DNA from: Candidatus Omnitrophota bacterium
GTDB taxonomy: Bacteria > Omnitrophota > Gorgyraeia > Gygaellales > Profunditerraquicolaceae
Assembly (NCBI GenBank): GCA_028706895.1
Contig: JAQTVG010000064.1
Span: 1 to 6,273, forward strand
Length of the DNA: 6,273 nucleotides
Direction of reading: 5' to 3'
Each line of letters opens with the position of its first letter. Within the stretch, counting starts at the first letter, position 1. The position numbers were made by a program, and so were the translations under genes. The notes under the pieces are model-generated. The model was given only the letters and a program-made list of their open reading frames with translations. It was not told the origin of the DNA and searched no databases. Positions 1 to 5,825 of this stretch are shown here, piece by piece.

Positions 1-256
1 AAAGCATCTTATTAAGATTAATGCCGCGGGTATCTATAATATTGCGAACAAGGGGGGCTTGCGCTACCCGCAACTTATGGATGTTTACAGGCAATATAGA
101 CCCGATTTTGCCTATAAGGTGATTGACTATAAAAAACTGCATATGGTCAGGACCAACCTGGTTTTATCTACAAAGAAATTAGAAAATACCGGCTTCAAGG
201 TGCGTAATATCCATGAGGTTTTAGAAGAATGCGTAAAAAGCTATCTAAAATATTAG
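1..256 (+). CDS. RmlD/NRS-ER-like sugar-nucleotide reductase (C-terminal part)
   Basis: The reading frame is open from base 2, with no start codon inside the window that looks real, and runs 84 codons to TAG. This is therefore the C-terminal end of a gene that begins upstream. The visible part has the pattern NIANKGGLRYPQLMDVYRQY near its start, then RTNLVLSTKKLENTGFKVR, then a final helix (IHEVLEECVKSYL). This is the arrangement at the C-terminus of RmlD-like extended short-chain dehydrogenases: the substrate-side 'GG(x)YxELxxLY' segment, the 'R(S/T)N..LST.KL' segment and the closing helix. It looks closer to the bifunctional epimerase/reductase (NRS/ER) branch than to classical RmlD, but the NAD(P)-binding half is missing, so the substrate cannot be fixed. 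In the family these enzymes reduce a 4-keto-6-deoxy-sugar nucleotide in the cytoplasm, which is the product of the dehydratase encoded next. The gene overlaps that dehydratase gene by 28 bases, which suggests coupled translation and consecutive steps of one pathway. Confidence 0.75.
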   Translation, partial: KHLIKINAAGIYNIANKGGLRYPQLMDVYRQYRPDFAYKVIDYKKLHMVRTNLVLSTKKLENTGFKVRNIHEVLEECVKSYLKY

Positions 257-1275
257 TTACCGGAGGCGCCGGCTTCATCGGTAGCGCCTTTGTCCGCCTG
301 CTTCTGGGTAAAGATACTTCCTTGTTTACGAATGCAGGCACCCCGTCGTATCCAAACGACGGGTGTTCTATTTTCTGCAGAAAGAGTGTTTCTGAGCTGG
401 TTGTTGTCGATAAGCTTACCTACGCCGGAGACTTAAGAAGGCTTAAAGAAGTTAAAGGCCGGTATAAATTCTATAGGGCTGATATCTGCGATGGCCGGTT
501 CATGGAGGCAATATTTAAGAAGGAGAGACCGGATATCGTAGTACACTTTGCCGCAGAAAGCCATGTTGACAGGAGTATCCATGATGCAACGGCATTTATT
601 CAAACCAACGTTATAGGGACTCAGGTACTGTTGGATCTTTCTAGAAGATATGAGGCAGAAAGATTCTGCCATGTCAGTACTGATGAAGTCTACGGCGATA
701 TCGTTAAAGGCAGTTTTAGCGAAAGTTCGCCTCTTAAACCCAATAGCCCCTACGCTGCCTCTAAAGCAGCGGCAGACCTGCTCATAAAGTCTTATGTCAG
801 GACTTATAATTTGCCTGCGGTTATAATCCGTCCCTGCAATAATTACGGTCCATGGCAATATCCGGAAAAACTCATCCCGGTGGTAATTAATCGCGCCCTG
901 CAAAACAAAAAAGTTCCTGTTTACGCCAAAGGATTAAATGTGAGAGAGTGGCTTTATGTATCGGACTGCGCGAACGGGATCCTGTTCTTGCTTGAAAAGG
1001 CAAGGGCAGGTGAGGTTTATAACTTAGGCAGCGGTCACAGGCAAGAAAATATAGATGTAGTAAAGCGGATCCTGAATATACTGGGTAAACCAGATATCTT
1101 AATAGAGTTTGTTAAAGACCGCCTCGGGCATGACTGGCGCTATTCATTAGATTCTTCAAAGGTAAAAAACTTAGGCTGGAGGCAGGGAGTGAGTTTTGCC
1201 TCGGGCATAAAAATGACGGTAGATTGGAATATAAAAAATCGTAACTGGCTGATGGATAAAGCGGCGCAGGCATGA
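229..1275 (+). CDS. rmlB: dTDP-glucose 4,6-dehydratase (RmlB type) with an in-frame insertion
   Basis: This 348-residue cytoplasmic enzyme of the extended SDR family should convert dTDP-glucose to dTDP-4-keto-6-deoxyglucose, the second step towards dTDP-rhamnose and related deoxysugars. The Rossmann motif GGAGFIG is at residues 12-18, DKLTYAG at 61-67, and HFAAESHVDRSI at 106-117. The catalytic Thr151 with Asp152 and Glu153 lies in STDEVYG, and Tyr175 and Lys179 form the YxxxK pair. RPCNNYGPWQYPEKLIP at 201-217 and RLGHDWRYSLD near the C-terminus are also typical of RmlB. Every catalytic element is present. The start ATG at 229 puts the Rossmann motif at the normal distance from the N-terminus and has GAGG at 215-218 as a plausible ribosome site, inside the upstream gene. 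Oddity: between LLL (24-26) and VVVD (58-61) there are about 31 residues where the family normally has about 7. The extra part, near residues 29-53, carries a DNA hairpin. A related nucleotide-sugar dehydratase (for example UDP-glucose specific) is possible, but the motifs favour RmlB. Confidence 0.93.
   Translation: MRKKLSKILVTGGAGFIGSAFVRLLLGKDTSLFTNAGTPSYPNDGCSIFCRKSVSELVVVDKLTYAGDLRRLKEVKGRYKFYRADICDGRFMEAIFKKERPDIVVHFAAESHVDRSIHDATAFIQTNVIGTQVLLDLSRRYEAERFCHVSTDEVYGDIVKGSFSESSPLKPNSPYAASKAAADLLIKSYVRTYNLPAVIIRPCNNYGPWQYPEKLIPVVINRALQNKKVPVYAKGLNVREWLYVSDCANGILFLLEKARAGEVYNLGSGHRQENIDVVKRILNILGKPDILIEFVKDRLGHDWRYSLDSSKVKNLGWRQGVSFASGIKMTVDWNIKNRNWLMDKAAQA
338..366. repeat. GC-rich hairpin (palindromic element) inside rmlB
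   Basis: A perfect 8-base inverted repeat, CCCGTCGT at 342-349 and ACGACGGG at 356-363, encloses a 6-base loop (350-355). After one unpaired C at 341 the pairing continues with A340-T364 and C339-G365, and then a G338-T366 wobble. Six bases further right lies a second, perfect 12-base palindrome, TTTCTGCAGAAA at 372-383. The hairpin encodes roughly GTPSYPNDGC (residues 37-46) and falls within the stretch that the RmlB family lacks. A stable stem-loop in an otherwise AT-leaning gene, placed exactly at an extra protein segment, suggests a small palindromic mobile element inserted in frame. It is not a terminator: there is no T-run after it and it sits within an intact gene. Other copies in the genome are needed to prove it is a repeat. 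Confidence 0.6.
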
Positions 1276-2012
1276 TTACGCATAAAATACACGGCTGGAT
1301 TCCTGATATACCTGACCGGCGGGATTATCTTTATAGCACAATTAAGCCGCGGCTAAAACTGCCAAAGACTGTAGACATCAGCGGTTATTGTTCATCCGTA
1401 GAGGACCAGGAAAGATTAGGCAGTTGTACCGCTTGCGCTATGGCAGGCAATCTTGAGTTTTTGGATAACCGCCCTGACCGCGCATACACTGATGTCAGCA
1501 GGTTGTTTATCTATTACAATGAGCGTGTTTTACGCGGCAATGAAGATTATGATTCCGGGGCATCCTTAAGGGACGGTATAAAGACCTTAAAGAAAACAGG
1601 TTATTGCTGGGAATCCCGATGGCCTTATATTATTTCGCGTTTTGACGTTAAGCCGCCTCTAGGCTGTTATCTCCAGGCCAGTAAACACCGCATTGAATCT
1701 TATTACCGCATACACACCCTGACGGAAATGCTTATTTGCCTTGCGCAAGGGTATCCTTTTGTTTTTGGTTTTGCGGTTTATGAAAGTTTCCAGTCAAAAC
1801 AAGTAGCCAGGACAGGAAAAGCGGCTATGCCTAAGAAGGGAGAGCGTATGCTCGGAGGTCATGCAGTTCTGGCAGTGGGCTATAATCAGAAGGAAAAACG
1901 TTTCTTAGTACGCAATTCCTGGGGCGAAAAATGGGGGATACGCGGCTATTTTACCCTCCCATATGAGTATATAGAGACTCTGGCCGCAGACTTCTGGACC
2001 ATAAGGAAATAG
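1272..2012 (+). CDS. Papain-like C1A family cysteine peptidase
   Basis: The 246-residue protein is a papain-fold thiol peptidase. The oxyanion-hole Gln46 and nucleophile Cys52 are in EDQERLGSCTACAMAG. Catalytic His197 is in GGHAVLAVGY, and the orienting Asn215 is in VRNSWGEKWGIRGYF. The GSCTA form, in place of GSCWAF, is common in prokaryotic members. So are the opening GWIPDIPDRRDYLY (8-21) and the DSGASLRDGIKTLKKTG segment (94-110). I see no signal peptide, no membrane segment and no long inhibitory propeptide, so it is probably a cytoplasmic enzyme made without a classical pro-domain. It has six cysteines (40, 52, 55, 112, 132, 156). Its ATG overlaps the rmlB stop codon in an ATGA, and there is no clear Shine-Dalgarno site at proper spacing, which indicates translation by coupling to rmlB. 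Its substrate is unknown. Peptidase activity is strongly suggested by the intact active site, but a transglutaminase-like or peptide-transfer role on the same fold cannot be excluded. Confidence 0.9.
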   Translation: MITHKIHGWIPDIPDRRDYLYSTIKPRLKLPKTVDISGYCSSVEDQERLGSCTACAMAGNLEFLDNRPDRAYTDVSRLFIYYNERVLRGNEDYDSGASLRDGIKTLKKTGYCWESRWPYIISRFDVKPPLGCYLQASKHRIESYYRIHTLTEMLICLAQGYPFVFGFAVYESFQSKQVARTGKAAMPKKGERMLGGHAVLAVGYNQKEKRFLVRNSWGEKWGIRGYFTLPYEYIETLAADFWTIRK

Positions 2013-2043
2013 GGCATTAAAGAAGCATGAATTTTAATAAAAT

Positions 2044-2048
2044 GGAGG
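2044..2048 (+). promoter_or_regulatory. Strong Shine-Dalgarno site for the GT-C gene
   Basis: GGAGG lies six bases before the ATG at 2055, in the only gap of the window longer than 10 bases (2013-2054). It is the clearest ribosome site here and fixes the start of the membrane glycosyltransferase. The rest of the gap is AT-rich and shows no convincing -35/-10 pair or hairpin. Confidence 0.75.
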
Positions 2049-2054
2049 CTGGCT

Positions 2055-3329
2055 ATGCGCATCATAGATAGATTCTTAGACTTTCTTTCTGAGAAACGCA
2101 CAAGAGATTTATTGGTCATATTAGTCATAGTGTCTTTTCCTATTTTATCCCTGTTCAAATTATATCCATTTGAAAATCATTTTAATAGCATTATTAATAC
2201 TGCTGGTGATGATTGGACTGCGTATGCGAATTATGCTTCAGACATAAGACATAATGGGCTACTCATGCACACAACCGTCCCGGGAGCATATAATGCCCCG
2301 TCAGGTTTTTTATATCCTTATTTTCTTGCATTATGTTTTCTGATTTTCGGAGAAAATACCATTCCGGTGTATATAATTCAAAGCCTGATGTTAGGTCTAT
2401 CGGTCGTCTTTGTATATTGGGCATTCAGGGATAAAATGAGGGATCTTACCAGCGCATTCTTCCTTGGGGCCCTTGCGTTATTTGCTTTTCTGGATGTCTA
2501 TAAATACTATACATTCCGATTGTTAAGCGAGAATTTAGCGCTTTTTGCTGTTTCTTTATTCTTCCTTTGTTTTGTGAAGGGGTTTGAAAAAAACAGGCTT
2601 ACGTTACAGCTGATATCGGCTATTTCAATGGGTGTCCTTATTTTAACCCGCCCTATTTCATTTTTGTTTGGGCTCCTGCTGATCATTATTGTTATAACAT
2701 ATTTTTTTGTGGAAAAAAAGATCAGCAAAGTGAAATTGTTGCTATTTATTTCTGTCTTAATCTTAACTGCGTCGTTACTGGGCATAAGGAATTATTTAGT
2801 CTGCCATAAATTTATCTTCTTGCCTGCGCAAGGACAGTCCATGGCATATTTAAGGATAGTTAACCCTATACCGGAATCAGTAGATTTATCAAAAATAAAC
2901 ACGAACTTTCTATACACAAAACTGCATATGAGCCGGGATATCGCAGCTTATGCGGAATATGTGTTTCAGAAACCATTGCTTTTTTTAGATTATTTCCTAA
3001 AGAAGATTGTATTTTGTTTAGGGTTCCTGCAGGTTAAAGTATCGTTTTATCGTTTGCGGCCTCATTGGGTCCTGATGTGGATGGGGTATTTTACTTACCT
3101 ATTTTCTTGTATTAGAAATAAGAAAAGAATGCAATTATGGGAAATAACAACACATTTATACATATTTTTCCACTATGTCCCCCTAATTGCGTTTGGCCAA
3201 ATAGAGAATTACGGTTTTAGAATGTTGCTTCCTGGTATCAGTTTTGTATTGTTATTTTCATTCTTGGAATGGGATATGCTGAGGCAGAACATACTATCCC
3301 ATAGAGGCAAATTACCGGGGGAAAAGTAG
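2055..3329 (+). CDS. GT-C type membrane glycosyltransferase (ArnT/PMT_2-like)
   Basis: This is a 424-residue integral membrane protein with roughly ten hydrophobic segments, among them residues 18-37, 85-98, 103-122, 132-147, 158-174, 185-198, 202-219 and 226-243, plus further segments to about residue 410. The features match GT-C glycosyltransferases of the GT39/GT83 (PMT_2) kind. There is an acidic pair Asp52-Asp53 in the first outer loop (AGDDWTAYANYASDIRHNG), where the family has its catalytic or metal-binding Asp. The segment GFLYPYFLALCFLIFGEN follows, then LLSEN at 156-160, LTRP at 197-200, IRNY at 244-247, and a C-terminal FRMLLPGISFVLLF that resembles the family's 'RY..P..PF' segment. 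These enzymes use polyprenyl-phosphate sugar donors and act on the periplasmic or outer face of the membrane. In this cluster it probably decorates the glycan or its lipid carrier after flipping. The donor and acceptor cannot be told from sequence. The protein is shorter than ArnT-type enzymes (about 550 residues) and seems to lack the soluble C-terminal domain. Confidence 0.78.
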   Translation: MRIIDRFLDFLSEKRTRDLLVILVIVSFPILSLFKLYPFENHFNSIINTAGDDWTAYANYASDIRHNGLLMHTTVPGAYNAPSGFLYPYFLALCFLIFGENTIPVYIIQSLMLGLSVVFVYWAFRDKMRDLTSAFFLGALALFAFLDVYKYYTFRLLSENLALFAVSLFFLCFVKGFEKNRLTLQLISAISMGVLILTRPISFLFGLLLIIIVITYFFVEKKISKVKLLLFISVLILTASLLGIRNYLVCHKFIFLPAQGQSMAYLRIVNPIPESVDLSKINTNFLYTKLHMSRDIAAYAEYVFQKPLLFLDYFLKKIVFCLGFLQVKVSFYRLRPHWVLMWMGYFTYLFSCIRNKKRMQLWEITTHLYIFFHYVPLIAFGQIENYGFRMLLPGISFVLLFSFLEWDMLRQNILSHRGKLPGEK

Positions 3330-3336
3330 AATAGAA

Positions 3337-4284
3337 ATGAATTCTAAGAGCCTGCCCATTGTTAGTTTCTTGGTCCCGAGTTTCAATCGTGCGAATTTAT
3401 TAGAGCAGGCTATAGGCAGTTTGTTAGCACAGAGTTATAAGAATATAGAGATAATTGTGATAGATGATGCTTCTACCGACGGCACAGAAGGTATGGTAAG
3501 GAGCAAATTTAGCGGCGTAGTGAAATATATCAAAAATAATAGCAATCGCGGGGTGGCCTATTCCAGGAATTTGGGTTTGTCTTATGCTAAAGGAGAATTT
3601 ATAGGGTTGTTGGATAGCGATGATATTTTAATTGAGCGTGATTGCGTTGAAACCGCGGTAAATACGCTAGAATCAAACTCCGAATTATCTATATTTACCT
3701 GCGATGTATATTGTATTGACTTACTGGGAAACAAAATTTATGAGGAGACTTTTTTTCAGACAGTAATAGACCATCGCAATATAGTGCTTTCTTCCGGGTT
3801 CAAGGATTTTGAATATGTATTTTTTCATGGAATACACAGTTGTGGGGCAGTATTTAGAAAAGATATTACAAAAGAGACGGGTTTTTTGGATACCAATTAT
3901 AAGATAGCTTGGGATGAGGATTTCTTTCTTAGGCTCAGCGTATATAATTCCCGTGCGATATATTACCACAACGAAGCTTTGGCTGGTTACAGGATCCATC
4001 GTGGCAGTCTTTCTGATAACCATTGCCTGTATTTAGAAAGGATAAAATGCCGCCAAGACATTTTACGTAAGAATAGTTTTATCCGCAAGAGATTAGGGAT
4101 TAAGGCGAATAAACGCCTGGCCGAACTTCACATCAGCCTTATTGATGCATATTTGAAAGAACGAAAGTTGCCACAGATGTTATTTGCGGGAATCAAATCC
4201 GTATTCCTTTATCCTTTAATATTACCGGAGTTATTTATGCACGCTTTAAGCTTCTCAAAAAAGAGGTTTAACTCTAAAAGATGA
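3337..4284 (+). CDS. GT2 family glycosyltransferase
   Basis: This 315-residue protein has the GT-A fold of family 2. PIVSFLVPSFNRANLLEQAI (7-26) opens the nucleotide-binding half, followed by IEIIVIDDASTDGT (37-50), with the donor-binding Asp43-Asp44. NRGVAYSRNLGLSYAKGEF (70-88) leads to the metal-binding LLDSDD (91-96, the DxD motif being Asp93-Ser94-Asp95). WDEDFFLRL at 192-200 supplies the acidic catalytic-base region (ED at 194-195). After the GT-A domain there is a basic region and a hydrophobic stretch near residues 275-305 that could attach the enzyme to the membrane. It should transfer a sugar from a nucleotide donor to the growing lipid-linked oligosaccharide on the cytoplasmic face; the sugar cannot be predicted. 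The start ATG is 7 bases after the GT-C stop codon. A G-run (3317-3321) lies rather far upstream, so translation may depend partly on the previous gene. It overlaps the next gene by 4 bases. Confidence 0.93.
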   Translation: MNSKSLPIVSFLVPSFNRANLLEQAIGSLLAQSYKNIEIIVIDDASTDGTEGMVRSKFSGVVKYIKNNSNRGVAYSRNLGLSYAKGEFIGLLDSDDILIERDCVETAVNTLESNSELSIFTCDVYCIDLLGNKIYEETFFQTVIDHRNIVLSSGFKDFEYVFFHGIHSCGAVFRKDITKETGFLDTNYKIAWDEDFFLRLSVYNSRAIYYHNEALAGYRIHRGSLSDNHCLYLERIKCRQDILRKNSFIRKRLGIKANKRLAELHISLIDAYLKERKLPQMLFAGIKSVFLYPLILPELFMHALSFSKKRFNSKR

Positions 4285-5825
4285 GAATTTTATTAATTTC
4301 TCCTCTGGTACAGGCGTGTAATTACCCGGGTGATTATTACGCACGTTGGCCACAGTTAGGGCTTGCCTATATTGCCTCGACTTTAGAACAAGGGGGGCAT
4401 AAGGTAAGAATCTTAGAAAAAAGATTATTGTCTGGACCAAGGTATCCTGATTCAAAGAAAGAGCTCGATAGAGTAAATAGACTTATGTTGAGCGAGATAG
4501 AAGAGTTTAGTCCATATATGATTGGTTTGACTGCAACCACGCCAGTGATAATGGATGCCTACAGGACGGCAAATATAATAAAATCAGCTTATCCTAAAAT
4601 ACCCATAGTAATCGGAGGCAGGCACGCTACCTCCCTTTCAATATACACCTTAGAGCAGTGTGGGAATATAGATATTGTTTGTCGGGGAGAAGGCGAAGTT
4701 ACAATGCTGGAATTAGCCGAAGGTTTACCCTGGGATAAGATAAGAGGGATAACATATCGAAAAGAGGGCGGAGGTTTTTCCGAAAATCCAAGCCAGCCTC
4801 TTGTAGAAAATCTGGATACATTACCCTATCCAGCATGGCATTTACTGGACCAGGATTTTTACTTTCAGCCGGGTATTTCCATGATGCGTGGTGATTATAT
4901 GCGTACCGTTACCATGATGACTTCCCGCGGTTGCCCTTATCAATGTGCTTTCTGTCAGAGCCCAGAATTACTCGACATTTATGGTAAAGGATACATACGT
5001 TACCATTCTCCCGATAGGGTGATTAGCGAGATCGAGTATCTGATGGGAAGATTTAAAATCACAGGCGTATCTTTTAGTGATGATATATTCTCATTGCATA
5101 GAGAAAGGGTCATACAGATTTGCAATAAGATAATAGAACGTGGGATAAATAAACATCTTAAGTTTATCGTAAACCTGCGTTCGGATAGAGTAGACATAGA
5201 GCTACTGTCGGTATTAAAAAAGGCCGGCTGTATCCATGTTGTTTTTGGTTCTGAGTCTGGTTCTGAGGTAACATTAAAGAGGATGAATAAAAGTTTAAGC
5301 GTGAATAAGAATATTGAGGCTGTTGAACTTGCCAAGCGTCAGGCACTTACCGTAGAGTCGAATATCATTATCGGCTCTCCCGGAGAGAGCGAAAGAGATT
5401 TCCAGCAGACGATAGATTTTTTAAAAAAGGCCAGGCCGGATAGGATATTTATTTCAAAGTTTTACCCTCTTCCGGGGACAGGTTTTTTTAAAGAACTTAT
5501 TGATAGAAAAATTATACGCAGGCCGCAAGATTGGAACGACCTCAACACCTTATACGTTGAGACAGATGATTTTACATTTGCAGATATGCCTGCAAAAAGA
5601 TTCGTTTGGTTAAGAAATAAAATGAGCAGAGAAATTGTGGCGTGGGTGAATTTTTCATATGTAATCAAAAACAATTGGCACAAGGATATAAAATTATCGG
5701 CAGCGCAGTTTATAAAAATGCTCGCATACATTTTCTTTCTTTATCTGCCGATTTCCATACAAAAAACTATGAAAAATATAACAGAAGAATTAAGCATTGG
5801 TTTAAGATATTCATTGCGGAGATGA
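4281..5825 (+). CDS. B12-binding-domain radical SAM protein
   Basis: The protein has 514 residues. An N-terminal cobalamin-binding-like Rossmann domain (about 1-150) shows MRILLISPL, PQLGLAYIASTLEQGGHKVRI, IGLTATTP and IVIGGRHAT. It then has the linker-type motif LDTLPYPAWHLLD. The radical SAM core (about 205-420) carries the iron-sulfur motif CxxxCxxC as Cys218, Cys222 and Cys225 in SRGCPYQCAFC. Later motifs VSFSDDIFSLHRERV, VVFGSESGSEVTLKRMNKS and NIIIGSPGESERDFQQTIDFL are the usual SAM-binding and barrel strands. The tail (about 450-514) is basic with a hydrophobic segment (FIKMLAYIFFLYLPISI), perhaps for membrane attachment. Known members catalyse methylations at unactivated carbons, ring rearrangements and oxidative closures, on lipids, hopanoids, tetrapyrroles or antibiotics. 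Here a role in modifying a sugar or lipid carrier is an inference from position. The cobalamin-binding DxHxxG signature of the B12 family is not visible, so the N-terminal domain may not bind B12. The gene is joined to its neighbours by 4-base ATGA overlaps on both sides. Confidence 0.88.
   Translation: MRILLISPLVQACNYPGDYYARWPQLGLAYIASTLEQGGHKVRILEKRLLSGPRYPDSKKELDRVNRLMLSEIEEFSPYMIGLTATTPVIMDAYRTANIIKSAYPKIPIVIGGRHATSLSIYTLEQCGNIDIVCRGEGEVTMLELAEGLPWDKIRGITYRKEGGGFSENPSQPLVENLDTLPYPAWHLLDQDFYFQPGISMMRGDYMRTVTMMTSRGCPYQCAFCQSPELLDIYGKGYIRYHSPDRVISEIEYLMGRFKITGVSFSDDIFSLHRERVIQICNKIIERGINKHLKFIVNLRSDRVDIELLSVLKKAGCIHVVFGSESGSEVTLKRMNKSLSVNKNIEAVELAKRQALTVESNIIIGSPGESERDFQQTIDFLKKARPDRIFISKFYPLPGTGFFKELIDRKIIRRPQDWNDLNTLYVETDDFTFADMPAKRFVWLRNKMSREIVAWVNFSYVIKNNWHKDIKLSAAQFIKMLAYIFFLYLPISIQKTMKNITEELSIGLRYSLRR

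Noticed and set aside
338..390. The rmlB hairpin as an intrinsic terminator or attenuator.
   Set aside because: No U-tract follows the stem and the gene continues intact with all catalytic motifs downstream.
433..903. Open frame of 156 codons on the minus strand inside rmlB.
   Set aside because: It is antisense to a highly conserved dehydratase and has no recognisable motif; it is a shadow of the real gene, as are the other minus-strand frames in the window.
2013..2054. A possible internal promoter in the gap before the GT-C gene.
   Set aside because: Only AT-rich sequence and a Shine-Dalgarno site are visible; no -35 and -10 pair at suitable spacing can be supported.
46..4398. The 13-base string GAACAAGGGGGGC occurs at 46-58 and again at 4386-4398.
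   Set aside because: Both copies code for a lysine or glutamine followed by Gly-Gly in unrelated proteins, the flanks do not match, and two short copies do not make a repeat family.
5246..5268. Tandem repeat of GGTTCTGAG in the radical SAM gene.
   Set aside because: It encodes the GSESGSE motif that is normal for this protein family; it is only two copies and looks like ordinary coding sequence.
5374..5390. Inverted repeat GCTCTC/GAGAGC with a 5-base loop in the radical SAM gene.
   Set aside because: It encodes the conserved GSPGES motif of the family and has no T-run, so codon choice explains it better than a terminator or regulatory hairpin.
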